Source: Liolophura sinensis (lineage: Eukaryota > Mollusca > Polyplacophora > Chitonida > Chitonidae). From it: DNA of 64,000 nt. Below, piece after piece: positions 46,720 through 58,248 of the stretch (positions within the stretch are counted from its first letter, which is position 1; every line of letters starts with the position of its first letter). The notes beneath the pieces are model-generated. The model was given only the letters and a program-made list of their open reading frames with translations, was not told the DNA's origin and did no database searches. The translations under genes were made by a program, and so were the position numbers. The DNA lies in assembly GCF_032854445.1 (NCBI RefSeq), contig NC_088306.1:8307924-8371923 (forward strand), given 5' to 3'.

Positions 46720-47569
46720 TACAACGTGATGATGGCTATGATGACGACGATGGTGATGATAATGACCACGATGATAGTTATAAAGGCGACGATGGTGATG
46801 ATAATGAGCACGATGATGGCTAACAAGAACGTACCTTATCCTTATTATTCCCAACGTGCCTCGCCTAAGCCATCGCTTCTGGAAAGATTATATCTCACCA
46901 AATATGTCACTTCTTCTGAGGCGTGGTATATTCTGATTTAGCCTCATACAGCCTCGCCTCAGGTTTAACCTAGCCCAACCATGTGCCTGGCCTAACGCCG
47001 TGCCTTTCCAATAACTGTGCTTCGCCGATGACTGCTGGAGTCAAGCGTGGACAACAGACGTCAATATCCCAAAGTTTACCAGCTACTTCTCGGTGTTATA
47101 ATTGCCGGACGTCAGTGTGGTAAGGCTTATTGATTCTCGTGGAGTTGCACTTTCATATTTGTTATGAAATCAGGTCTAACATAGGAGATACATTATTGGA
47201 TTATTTATTTATGTATTTATTTATTTATTATTTGATTAGTATCTAGTGCCGCAATGAAAAATATTTCAGGTGTACGACGACAGCCAGCAATAGGGTAGAA
47301 GGAAACCGAGCATAGCTCGGGGAAACCCGCAGCCGTGCGCAGGTTTTTGGCACACCTTTTCACGTACTACCGGAGAAGAAGCTAGCATGAACATGAGCGG
47401 CCGCATTGATGAGAGGCTCCTGAGTTACTGTGCTGCGCTAGCACTCTAAACTCCCGGGCACGGAGCCATGAACATCTTATTGAGAGAAAATTGCTGTATA
47501 TGCTTCTGACAAACCGCAGTGACGATATGTTGATGAATTTTACTGCAATACATGTTATATAGGTTTTTG
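46720..47569 (+). repeat. Inverted duplication, left arm
   Basis: The complement of 51226-52200. Matching landmarks include GGCTAACAAG, CATATTTGTTATGAAATCAG, the internal SINE-A, GAGAGAAAATTGCTGTATAT and GATATGTTGATGAATTTTAC. The outer end is a GATGATGAC-type trinucleotide-rich stretch. Confidence 0.85.
47205..47474 (-). mobile_element. SINE-A inside left inverted-repeat arm
   Basis: Complete but diverged element. The same copy with the same substitutions lies in the right arm at 51318, so it inserted before the inverted duplication. Confidence 0.75.
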
Positions 47570-48659
47570 TCTCCATATTTATCCAGCCCATTAGAACGTG
47601 GCTACAACTTGAACATACATGAATATTAGACAAATAGTAAACCACCGACCAAAGCTAATACCCTGACTTAAAGCCGCAGTCGAGACAATAAAATCTGCAG
47701 TCGAACAAGCCACCTCACCAGGGTAGGTCTGGGTATTTGCTGTCAGGCAAAGCTTACACCTATCAAATTAGGTTCTACTGGGTTGCACCTACAAACTAAA
47801 AATATGCATTGTGCAAGCACTATTTTCATATCAGCATGGGTACCTGTGGACGATATGCCTGTATACAAAAATATCATATAGCCCTTATGTTGTGTAGTAA
47901 TTCCTTACCTTCATTCTCACATCAAGTACATGCTTTTTTGCCTTCAGCATCAGACGACGGAACTACATTCAGTTCAAACGTTTTTGGTTCCATACTACTC
48001 TTGCTGGTGAATTTTGAAAAATGATGTCAGTTCCATTAGCCAGTTGTGTGTGGGACAACCTGATAGCTGATCATGTCTCATTCATGATATATATAATATC
48101 TTTTTTGAGAAGCTAACATAAAGTTTGATAGAATCATTGCTAAATATATATATAGGAAAAAAATAATAAAACGCCGTCTTAACTTTCTACATTATGTTAT
48201 ATTCCAACTGCATTTTCACACTTCATGTTATTTTCAAGGAATATGAATATGAATGTCCACAGAGGTCTTTTTTGATGTACAAATCAAAACAGGCAGTGGC
48301 TTAGTTACATGGTATAATACATGGATAAATTGTTGCTGGGAACAAGGTCGTACATGTATAAAGCTGTTAAGTAGCGAACAATACATTAATCGGTATCTGA
48401 GAAGATCTATCCGCAAGGCGACTAGTGACGATGCGTCTTTGTTAGCATCGAACGGATGACCCTGCAGATAATCTGTGACATAATATTTGTACATATACAA
48501 TTAGTAATATATACAATGAGTAAAACATGAACTTGTTTGACAAAATTAATCAACATAAATTACAAAAGCACGTGATACATCATCATATTATGAGATACCA
48601 TATTAGGGCCGGTGACTACCATTGAGACATGGGTTGTATTTATTTATGAAGAAAGTTTA
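47570..48659. other. DNA between inverted-repeat arm and retroelement
   Basis: Nothing supported. A short frame after CCTTCAG at ~47946 (SDDGTTFSSNVFG) is open for about 27 codons but unplaced. Confidence 0.35.
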
Positions 48660-50700
48660 TTTTACATCTAAGGTGGCTTGATTTCCATCTAATACTGTAT
48701 AACATGAAAAAAACGAGGGAGTCAATGACAGTGCGCATGAGCGTATGTGCTTACTGACTGGAAGAGGACAATATTCTTCGTTGCTGATATGTGGTCGATG
48801 CAGTGTCATTCTGGAGCGAAGATCTCAGGTCTGGCAAATATATTGTTTGCCACACCCCATGCAAACTAGTGCATATACAACATTTTTTTACAGTGCAGCA
48901 CATGTCAGATTTTACATTAAACAAAGAATCTTCTGTCTCAAAGTGAAAGCTTGATCCTTCTAACATGTGTATGCATGCTCCACATTTAGGTTTATTGCAT
49001 TTAGAATCCAATAGAGTCACGGATTTTCTGAAAAGTGAGCGCGAGTTAACGTTTTTTGCTTTTTCTTTTTTTTTGAGGTTTGTGGACTGTCGTTTATTGT
49101 TAATGACCTTAGATTAGGCGAGAATATCTTTCATCCTGTCACTGTTTTTTAGAACTGGTAAGGTATGCACAATGATTTGGAAGATGTTGTTCTTATTGGG
49201 ATTATGTGTTGAAACAAATGGAATTACCTTTTCGTCAGTTTTTTTTCTGTGGGGGTTCCCTCAGTTCCGAAAATGAATGACTCTGAGCGGTCATAATTGC
49301 TTTGTCAATGAATCCTTCCGGATGACCCCTGTTGCGTAGACATGATTTAAGTTCTATTTATCTCTCATTTCATTTCGATTTTACGTTTATCGTTTTACAG
49401 ATTCTTCTGGGAATGGAATATGGCATATTTTCTCTAGTATGACGCGCGTGATTCGAACTAAATCGAAGATAAAGTTGTGTGTCCGTGGATTTTTGATAAA
49501 TATCAGTTGACATAGAAGTCCCCTCTTTCAAGACAAGTATGTCTACAAAAGGTATTGACTTAGAATTTACTTCCATTGTGAAGGATATTTGGGGATGAAG
49601 GTTATTGAGGCTATCAAAGAAAAGATCAATAGTCCCGGCTTCCTTTGGCCAGAAAATAAAACAATTATCCAGATATCTTTTCTAATGGCTTTTAAATTCT
49701 GTTGCAAAATCATGTCCAAACATGGTTTCTATATTTTTTGTAAAGAGATATTTCTAAATAGCCTATTACTAATGTTGCATAAACCGGAGCCATCTTTGTT
49801 CTTATTGATGTCCCAAGAATTTGTAGGTAATGACAATCGTTAAAATAGAAGGGGTTATTCCTTAAGATAAATTTTATACAATCTGTTAGAAATTTATTTT
49901 AGGAGCGTCTGTCCATTGATTCGGGATATTGATTTAACCAATATTGTATCGTTCTATTCCTAGCTCTTGCGGAATGTTGCTATATAAACTGTTCACATCA
50001 AAAGTGACCGTTTCAACATCATGGTCTACACCCTGTGGTAACTTATTTAGGAAGTCGATATCATCTCTGACGTTACTTTTACGTGAGCAATAAATGGCCT
50101 AAGTAGAATACCAACTGTATGGCTAAGCCTTTGTGTAGGAGAGCAAGGACCAGCTATAATTGGTCTAAATTTCAAATCGGAAGGACAGTGCAGTGTAATG
50201 AACTCTAATTTCTGGTCTTCAATAGCCATGGTAATCTGTTTTAATTTATGTACTTTTGGAAGATCATAGAATTGTTGGTTTTGGATTCAAATTTGGTTAG
50301 ATACCGCGTTCGTTTTTGCTAAGGTCTCGTTCATGTTTACGTATCATTTTCCGAAGTTCAGTGATTATATTACTATGTGGGCTGCTACCTACTTCCATAT
50401 AAGATGCGAATTTGATGCAAGGTTATCTAGAGCTGACTTCTGCGCCGAAGATAAATTTGACCTGGGATTTGATGAAGATTTAAAGGGAACCTTTTGCAAA
50501 TTATCTAAAAATGTTTCCAGGTAATCGTCATCCCTGGCACGTGGCCTGAAAGCGGATGGGTTTTTAGCAAGAGATTCGTCACTCAGGTTATTGTTAATAT
50601 AGCCATACATTAATTCACTCATTCTTAGTCGTCTGCTAAACTCACGTATATTTTTGTGTAGACTGCCTGTGCGACATGTACGTAACATGTTCTTTAGTTA
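48660..50700 (-). pseudogene. Penelope-like retroelement, RT plus GIY-YIG, decayed
   Basis: Read on the minus strand, pieces in several frames give an ordered Penelope-like polyprotein: SNLSSAQKSALDNL, QFYDLPKVHK (~50244-50272), LKFRPIIAGP, TSIRTKMAPVYATL (RT motif B), KRYLDNCFIFW (motif C, 49664-49675), IPFVDILVLKEGT, then RNRGHPEGFIDKA, CNKPKCGAC and a Cys-rich GIY-YIG-type C-terminus with SKHIRSCALSLTPSF. The catalytic motif reads Y-L-D-N, so the second Asp is lost. Stops and frameshifts occur throughout. No terminal repeats were identified. The order RT then GIY-YIG identifies the class. Confidence 0.75.
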
Positions 50701-50790
50701 CTGGGAACACATATCCTATTTAAAGACCTCTGTGGATATTCATGAAGTTTGAAACTGCAATAGAAATGTAACAGAATGCTAAATGTTATT

Positions 50791-50957
50791 ACACAGTAAT
50801 AAACATGGCGGAATTCTGGCAAAGGATACAAGTTTAGCGACATCTGCGTTCTTGGGACATCAGCTTCTTTTGAAGTCCAATGGGGACAGCGAGACTGTCT
50901 GTTTTTGGATCGGATTAAGCGATATCGGGGATGTCGGCAACTGGCGATGGAGCGATG
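50791..50957 (+). pseudogene. CTLD first-half exon, 5' half missing
   Basis: It encodes NKHGGILAKDT, then HQLLLKSN, SETVCFWIGLSD and NWRWSDG, ending at a good donor (GATG|GTAGGG) in phase 1. This matches the 3' part of the exon at 24064. The upstream W..AE.YC part is absent. Instead, the 5' end of the Penelope-like element relic lies about 90 bases upstream in opposite orientation. The remaining part is open, so loss of the 5' half may be fairly recent. Confidence 0.7.
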
Positions 50958-51225
50958 GTAGGGTTCACACGTATCTAGCTAGATATCTAGCGGATTTACA
51001 TATATTTATCAATAACAGATGGTTGAGTGATGGGTACAAACAAATTAACAGATAAGAGAGTCCATATAGAAAGGCAAGAAGGTTAAACGTGGCATTACTG
51101 TCACTCTTCTCTTTTTCATCCTTCTTAGTTACTAATCTCTATCGTCGTTTTTTTATTACCATCATTGTCGTTGTATACATCACCGTAATCATTATGATCG
51201 CCATCATCAGACGATGACAGGCAAA

Positions 51226-52200
51226 CCTATTTAACATATATTGCAGTAAAATTCATCAACATATCGTCACTGCGGTGTGTCAGAAGCATATACAGCAATT
51301 TTCTCTCAATACGATGTTCATGGCTCCGTGGCCGAGAGTTTAGAGTGCTAGCGCAGCACAGTAACTCAGGAGCCTCTCATCAATGCGGCCGCTCATGTTC
51401 ATGCTAGCTTCTTCTCCGCCAGTACGCGCCAAGGTGTGCCAAAAACCTGCGTACGGCTGCGGGTTTCCCCGAGCTCTGCTCGGTTTCCTTCTACCCTATT
51501 GCTGGCTGTCGTCGTATACCTGAAATATTTTTGAGTGCGGCACTAGATACTAATCAAATAATAAATAAATAAATAATAATCCAATAAAATATCTCCTATG
51601 TTAGACCTGATTTCATAACAAATATGAAAGTGCAACTCCACGAGAATTAATAAGCCTTACCGCACTGACGTCCCACAATTATAACACCGAGAAGTAGCTG
51701 GTAAACTTTGGGAAATTGACGTCTGTTGTCCATGCTTGACTTCCGAAGTCATCGGCGAAGCACAGTTATTGAAAAGGCACGGCGTTAGGCCAGGCACATT
51801 GTTAGGCTAGGTGAATCCTGAGGCGAGGAAGGGTATACCACGCCTTAGAAGAAGTGACATATTTGGTGACATATAATTTTACCAGATGGAGGCACATTGT
51901 AAGGCGGGAATAATAAGAATAAGGTACTTCCTTGTTAGCCATCATCGTGATCATTATCATCACCATCGTTGCCTTTATAACTATCATCGTGATCATTATT
52001 ATCACCGCCGTCGTCATCATAACCATCATCTTGATCATTACCATTACTATCGCTGTCTTAATAACTATGATCGTGATCATTATCATCACCATTGTCATCT
52101 TCATAGCTATCATCGTGACAATTATCATCACCACTGTCGGCGTCTTTTTTACCATTGTGATGATTGTCATCACCATCACCATTATAACAAAGAGAAAACT
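51226..52200 (-). repeat. Inverted duplication, right arm
   Basis: Partner of 46720-47569 in opposite orientation. It is longer because its ATCATCACC-type stretch (51935-52190) is expanded. The arms flank 3.66 kb that hold the Penelope-like relic and a truncated CTLD exon. Confidence 0.85.
51318..51578 (+). mobile_element. SINE-A inside right inverted-repeat arm
   Basis: Mirror partner of the copy at 47205. Shared changes include CTCATGTTCATGCTAGCTTC and the tail GGCACTAGATACTAATCAAA. Confidence 0.75.
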
Positions 52201-52878
52201 ATTGCCACATGTTTGCATTCGATAAACCATTTCCGGAATTCTTCGGTCACAACGTCTGTATCTTGATCTTTATTAAACTCACACATAAAGTATTAGTTCT
52301 CCCATAATTTTCGATGCAGAACAAAACACACACACACACTGATACAAACAGACGGCTCGTGAATGGGCGCTCATATAGTGGACTCGATTTTGTCCTGCAT
52401 TTTGTAACTAAGAAGACCACCCATCTCTGCTCATGAATTCCCACCCACCTTCCAGTGTGGTCCGCCGGTTTATGTTCTCATATCCGTTCTGGTACTCATT
52501 GTCTACGACGCATTTTTATTCGCAGATCTCTGAGTCTGTCTATTTTGTTGACTGTCGCCATCTTCACATATTGCTATTTGCGACATTATGTCGTCACCTT
52601 GCGATTTACAACATTACTGAAGAACCAATTGCGCGACGGCAGATCATGGTCAATCATAACATCAGCCAATCATAATCGTTCGACAGATATTTTACCCTCA
52701 TCTAGATGATTTTGCCATTAAAGCTGCTGATATTTTATATTTTCTGGATAATGTTTTTAGAACTATAAGGTACCCCGAGAGCACAAACTTCCGTCAGAGA
52801 TAAATGCACAATTTCCCAAACTACACTTATATCAAACACCAGTCAAATGAAAGCTTTTTTTAAAATCTTGCTTGATAG

Positions 52879-53031
52879 GAGAAAAGGCTGACTACACGAA
52901 CTGGAGGAAAGTTGGCCGTAACTGAGATTTGTTTTGGGACATGCGCATGGGATATGCCTGGCGAAGGAATCGAATTCTTCGAATGGCGAAATAGGAGTGT
53001 TCAGAGAGCTTCCGGTTCCTCTGTCAGTATG
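52879..53031 (+). pseudogene. CTLD second-half exon with two frameshifts
   Basis: The acceptor TTGATAG and donor GTAAGT are kept. Pieces in three frames match the exon at 25031: ADYTNWRKV, then CFGTCAWDMPGEG and EWRNRS, then CSESFRFLCQY. Stops (TGA, TAG) interrupt any single frame. It belongs with the truncated exon at 50791, and the right arm of the inverted duplication lies in the intron between them. Confidence 0.65.
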
Positions 53032-53159
53032 GTAAGTGTCCATTAAATTGTTGTTATTTTGTTCATTGCACTTTTATTTTCATTGGTAAACTGTTAGTGC
53101 CGGATAGGTAAAACTAGTTGTGCTGGGGAAAAAAACAACTGACCTTCCATCATAATTTC

Positions 53160-53276
53160 TTATCGCAACAACCTGCGGATGGTCTTGAATTAAGCCGGGC
53201 TCTGTCGTAATGCTTGCCGCCGTCGTATAAGTGAAATATTCTTGAGTACGGCGTAACCAGTCAAATAAATAAATAG
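53160..53276 (+). mobile_element. SINE-A 3' fragment
   Basis: CAACCTGCGGATGGTC through GAGTACGGCGTAACCAGTCA, then (AAAT)n. Confidence 0.65.
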
Positions 53277-53447
53277 TTTCTGACCTTATCTCTTCTGAGT
53301 TCACAGCCAGGGATGATGACTTGGATACGCTGGCCAACCATACTCATGGTGAACAGTTCTTGGTTAAACTATATGGCAAAAACTAAATGGAAAGAAGGAA
53401 AGAATGTTCTACGCGTATACATTTAAACAGTATACTAATTGGTTCTA

Positions 53448-53600
53448 AGCGTATTCATTTAAACAGTATTTAAACTAATTGTGAACAGTACCATGTTGTT
53501 AGTCAAAGTGTGTACCTCAATAGGTTTTAAGCGTATTCATTTAAACAGTATACTAATTGTGAACAGTATCATGTCGTCAAAGTGTGTACCTCAATAGGGC
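53448..53600. repeat. ~75-bp tandem repeat, 2 copies
   Basis: GCGTATTCATTTAAACAGTA through GTCAAAGTGTGTACCTCAAT occurs twice, with a partial third copy before it. Confidence 0.75.
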
Positions 53601-54144
53601 TGCAACGAATTATCTCCCTTAAGGTCTCTCTCCCGTTAAACACGTGCGTTTTTAGGAGTAAGCTGTGGTTACGTGGGACCTCGTTAACTGGCTAATATGG
53701 AAAGTTTCAGAGTAACCGAGAAAATATTTGTCAGCGACATGCTTTAATAGACGGGATCCCACTTCTCGTAGTTTCACGCCTAAGAAACTAATCTCGCTGT
53801 AATGTTGTTATCCTCCAGATTACGATTTTATATGTAACCGACACTTGCGACAATACAGACTTACCAGCTGTGTTGCGTTCCTGTCCATAATTAAAACCCA
53901 CAACATTATACTTCCGTTACATTATAGTCGCTGTCATATAACAAGGGAGGTAATTCCCAGCATCACTTCACCAGATAAAGAGTGTAGTTACATGCTGTGG
54001 AATGGTTGTAGCCTTCTGTTGATATGCGATTGAGCATCTACCGGGTACACTCAAAAAACAAAATGATCTGCTAATTTTAACAGAATGTCTGTCGCCTTAG
54101 TGATGCCGGAATGTATTCATTCATGGACCACGAATTTGAACTTT

Positions 54145-54365
54145 AAAATGGAATTCATGCCTGGAATATCCACTGTCTGCCCGACATCATTGAAAACTGA
54201 TGACCGCTTCTCTCTTGTGCGTTACCGGCTTTATTTCCTATTTGTATAATTTCTTACAAACCTTTGTCTTTGGGAGCTAGAGTTAAACGTTGTTTTGAAA
54301 ATCGATCTTGCGATTCTAGACTTGGGACGCCCTTTACGGACTACGAGTAATATACAAATGTCGGA
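54145..54365 (+). repeat. Dispersed repeat R1 copy
   Basis: ACATCATTGAAAACTGATGA, AAACGTTGTTTTGAAAATCG and ATCTTGCGATTCTAGACTTG match R1. The end is diverged. Confidence 0.6.
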
Positions 54366-54665
54366 CATGACGCTTATATTCTACTATTATAACACAATAT
54401 TCTGTCATGTTCAACATAATATCCTGTTAGCCAAACAGAACCTTTATCTTGAATTAATATAATATGTATGTTATATTTTAAGCAACAATCTGTTACAATA
54501 ACAGAATACATTGTAGCGTCATTCAGACAACAGACTTTCGGTTAAAATTAACAGATTATCTGTTGAGTGCACTTATTCCTCCGCAGTAACACACACCTAT
54601 TTCAGTTATCGTCTAATTACAGCCTTGACTTCGATGACTTATTTGCCTGCATATGATTTATGTAG

Positions 54666-54713
54666 ATGCCGTCCCAGTGGAAGAATCTAGCACTGTGCCA
54701 GCCATAGTAACAG
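54666..54713 (+). pseudogene. Mini-exon d (48 nt, phase 1-1)
   Basis: It is bounded by TTTATGTAG and GTAAGG. It encodes AVPVEESSTVPAIVT with no stop, in the same phase as the gene-1 linker exons. It lies between the frameshifted CTLD exon and the stop-containing PAN exon, so its host gene appears dead even though the exon is intact. A ~75-base intron segment just upstream (54515-54590) also occurs at 27440-27515 in gene 1. Confidence 0.5.
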
Positions 54714-55240
54714 GTAAGGCGCTGCTTTACATGGACGTAGTTGATAGACACTTCTAATCATACACAAAAGACATGAGTTGAAGCATAAAGACGGGAAATT
54801 AAAAAAAAAACTGAAAGAACTGTGACAAATTTCCAAGTTGTAACAGTAAAATGATTCTATTAATTTATATATTATTTGATTATGGCATGGGGCGTAATGT
54901 CCACATACATATTTTTCATACAGTAAGAAAAGTTTTCAAATGACAGTTCACAACTGAAAAGCATTATCATGACACAATACTGTTACTGGTTGAATGGTCC
55001 AACCATCCAACACCTTTACATCACGGCCACCATCACAGGTAACAAGTCTTATGCAGTAATCTTTAACAATGCCGTGGTCATCGATCTCATTGTATTGTGG
55101 CAGGAAGTGATATAAGGCAAAAAAAGTCTGAAAACTGCTATATTTCTATTCACTCTTGAAACAGATCTATTCTTTTTATCTAAGGTATGTACAATTTCAT
55201 TGAAACGAACTCATACAGCAATTTTGTTTTTAAATATGCA
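54700..55240 (+). repeat. Direct duplication, copy 1
   Basis: Begins inside mini-exon d (GCCAGCCATAGTAACAG) and runs through its downstream intron. Shares ACAAAAGACATGAGTTGAAG, GTAACAAGT and other blocks with 59220-59735. Confidence 0.7.
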
Positions 55241-55323
55241 GATTATATTTCCGCACAACGACTTTCGTGATTTCCGCACAACGAGCCTAAACAACCACAC
55301 TTTTGTCACTCAGGCTCCCAAGG

Positions 55324-55622
55324 TCAATCTAGTCCAGCAAGCATTAATCTAGTCCAGCAAGCATCAATCTAGTCCAGCAAGCATCAATCTAGTCCAGCAA
55401 GCATCAATCTAGTCCAGCAAGCATCAATCTAGTCCAGCAAGCATCAATCTAGTCCAGCAAGCATCAATCTAGTCCAGCAAGCATCAATCTAGTCCAGCAG
55501 GCATTAATCTAGTCCAGCAAGCATCAGTCTAGTCCAGCAGGCATCAATCTAGTCCAGCAGGCATCAATCTAGTCCAGCAAGCATCAATCTAGTCCAGCAA
55601 GCATCAATCTAGTCCAGCAGGC
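55324..55622. repeat. 20-bp tandem array, ~15 near-identical units
   Basis: The unit is AATCTAGTCCAGCAAGCATC. Variants are limited to CAGCAGG, CATTAAT and CATCAGT. High identity points to recent expansion. It lies in the intron after mini-exon d. Confidence 0.92.
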
Positions 55623-56637
55623 CACAGTTCACAGATAATTTCCCATTTACTTATATGATACCGTTTGACATCACACCACTGACCCTAAAATCTGCGCTCT
55701 CCGAAATGTCCCCTGACGCAATTCCAGTCAAATTCACGACAGGGGTTGACCGATGATATTTTCAATAAACTGACAAACAGCTGATAAGGTTCAAACTCAA
55801 ACAGACGGAGGCCGATGAAATAGGACCTCTCAGTGCTATTGCCACTATTTTCTGAAAAAGACACTCATGTATACCTAGAATGAAGCTTTGAGACCCTACT
55901 ACAAAATGATACCACTTAACAAGCAGAAAAGGACGGAAAATACCTCCCTGACCCGGAAGCATTAATTGCGACGTGTAGCCAGCAGTGGCAAAGCTGAAAA
56001 GCGAGCGTAGAGGGAGTCGCATGCCCTGTAAATAGTATGCCAACTACCGCGTGAATGGCATTCTCCTGTGAACTGTGGTTTAGCCTTTCAGTCCTTTTCC
56101 TGTTTATAGATACCATGTTAATTTTAATGCATTTACAAGAGCAGTTGCAATGAAATCCAGACTGAGGTAAGTTGACAAGTTGCTGTACATGTTACCCAGT
56201 TACGTGTGACTGTTTGTCAACCATCACACTCCTGTCGCTGCTTTGGTTTTACTCTCTCGTATCATATCTTGGTTCACATTTTGTTCCCTTTTCTAGTATA
56301 TTTGTACATACAATCCAAGTGGAGCCACCAGAATCTCCAAAACAGGTATATAATTCTTGTACTTAAGTTGAAAGATAGAGAGATGGAGATAAGAATAATA
56401 AACACCATCTTTCTCTAAATTTTCGAACAAATGGAAAAATAATCCCCCCAATAAGTAATCAAATATTAATACTAATTAGCAGAGACTACAGGGCAGAGGG
56501 TAAAACCAGAACAGTGACGACGGTGTATTTGTACATGATAACAAGTAGATGTTATTTGCCTGTTATTTTCCAGAAACTGTGGTCAAGACGGAAAGACAAA
56601 GACGAAGGAAACGTAGGAAGACTCAACAAGCTAAATT

Positions 56638-56657
56638 CCCCCCCCCCCCCCCCCCCC
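56638..56657. repeat. (C)20 homopolymer
   Basis: A run of about 20 C followed by CCACC repeats. Length is uncertain in any sequencing. Confidence 0.8.
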
Positions 56658-56783
56658 ACCACCACACCCGCCACCCTCAGTAGACTTTTAACCCTCAGTA
56701 GATTTGTCTTATGCCTATTTTAAATCATTGATGGAGTGGGGGAGAAGATCAGAAACTCAGGTGAAAGAGCGTAAAAACTTATT

Positions 56784-57200
56784 TACAAATATATTTTTCC
56801 CCATTTTATGAGAAAATTGTATTTAAAAATATTTTTATATGGTGGGTATTTAAGATCACATTTTGGTATGTACGCCCTATAAATATAGGAGCATGTTTAA
56901 TAAATGTATTTCCATGTTAATCTCTTGTCTGTATCCAAACACATGCATTTAATCTGAACATAAATAATATTTACGAATTTATTAAAACTTTAAATACATG
57001 TACTATCAAAATGCGGGTTGAACACATTTGTTAGATGAAAAGACCAAATTCTGGTGCAAATATATTTTTCCAGCACATACTACATACTCATTTATAAAAT
57101 TATTACACAAAGGTAATTTATACCAAAAGGTGGTCCCAAATACCCACCATACAAAAATTATTTCTCAAGTATCTTTTTTCTCTTTAAAGAAAAATGGAAA
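56784..57200. repeat. Fold-back element, imperfect inverted repeat
   Basis: TATGGTGGGTATTTAAGATC and TTTTGGTAT on the left (56836-56870) pair with ATACCAAAAGGTGGTCCCAA and ATACCCACCATA on the right (57119-57155). Weaker pairing continues on both sides. It is AT-rich with no coding content and may be a MITE. Confidence 0.45.
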
Positions 57201-57597
57201 AAGAAATGTGGAAGACAGCAATTACAATGAGCGTTTTGCACTCTTTCATCTGAATTTTTTTTTAAATTTTTTATGTTTCCTCCACCTTTAAATCAACCCA
57301 TTTGCTTAAAAACCATTGATGGTTAATCTTACGATTTTGTTAATTCTTCTTGCATCATTGCTATGTTAGGGAACGCGGACTTCGAGTCATCGTTACACGT
57401 TGGCACGCAACAGTTAACATGTAAACCGTTAGCATGTTAACCGTAAGCTTTAAGCAGCTCTGAAAACTCTACATGTTGAAATATATGTGACAAACAAATA
57501 AGGCGCCTTGATAGCCGTCTTTTCCGACGTTCGTAATCAGCGACGTAATTATAATTTATGGTCACAATCACCTCGTCTCTAATCTTCTAATTTTCAG

Positions 57598-57851
57598 TAA
57601 CACAAGTGATAGAACTGTGGCAAGAGAAAAACGTTCGTCTCACCACCACTCCTATTTGGATGATGGAAGCGTTCGCGGAGACTCATTGTGCAAGACGATG
57701 TCAGGATCCCAGTACTAGCTGTGAACTATTTAATTGCGAGCGAATGACCAGAGAGTGACACGCCTTCTCCTCGGACTCCGTCCTAAGTGAGGGTCGGGAG
57801 GTAGGGAAGGGGTGGAGTATATGGAAACTGTCCACAAAAATGGCTGACTGA
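57598..57851 (+). pseudogene. PAN/apple-like exon with in-frame stop
   Basis: After the acceptor TAATTTTCAG, entered in phase 1, it reads TPIWMMEAFAETHCARRC, CELFN, ERMTRE, TGA at 57756-57758, then HAFSSDSVLS and GKGWSIWKLS, ending at TGA 57849-57851. It aligns without gaps to the exon at 31629. The internal TGA falls at the conserved cysteine codon of TRQC. After the final stop, a shifted frame (LTDNHENYAVWTKEMDIDLY) remains open, suggesting the ancestral protein was longer. Confidence 0.7.
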
Positions 57852-58069
57852 CAACCATGAGAACTATGCTGTTTGGACTAAAGAGATGGACATTGACCTG
57901 TACCCTCGGAAGACAGCCTCACATCCTTATTAAATTTCCATAAGCGAGAGTATAACCGTTTAGTGTTGTAACTCATATTCAGACATCCCGTGACATTCAC
58001 TTAGCCACCCTGTGAGAAAGCAGCGAACAGCTGGGACGGGTACCTAGTAAGGCCAATGGAACATCACTC

Positions 58070-58248
58070 GCAGCTAAGCGCGGAGAACACCCACAACCGT
58101 CCTCAGATTGTTGACAGACTTCCACACGTACGGTCGGAGAGGAAAACCAGCACGAGCTTGACTGAAACTCACCAGCAATTACATTGGTGAGAGGCTCCTC
58201 ATCCATTGTGCTACACCGACACGCTAGCCATTCGATCACGGACCGAAA
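58070..58248 (-). mobile_element. SINE-A, 3' truncated
   Basis: Minus-strand head (complement of TTGGTGAGAGGCTCCTCATC and ACACGCTAGCCA) plus part of the body. Confidence 0.6.

Noticed and set aside
51802-52266. Met/Ile-rich or His-rich frames on both strands
   Set aside because: Translations of the ATCATC-type repeat in the inverted-repeat arm.
55324-55622. CRISPR-like array
   Set aside because: The 20-bp units are directly adjacent with no unique spacers, and the genome is eukaryotic.
56297-56345. Possible further mini-exon (VEPPESPKQ before GTATAT)
   Set aside because: The phases do not match the phase 1-1 pattern with any acceptor I could choose, and similarity to other mini-exons is minimal.
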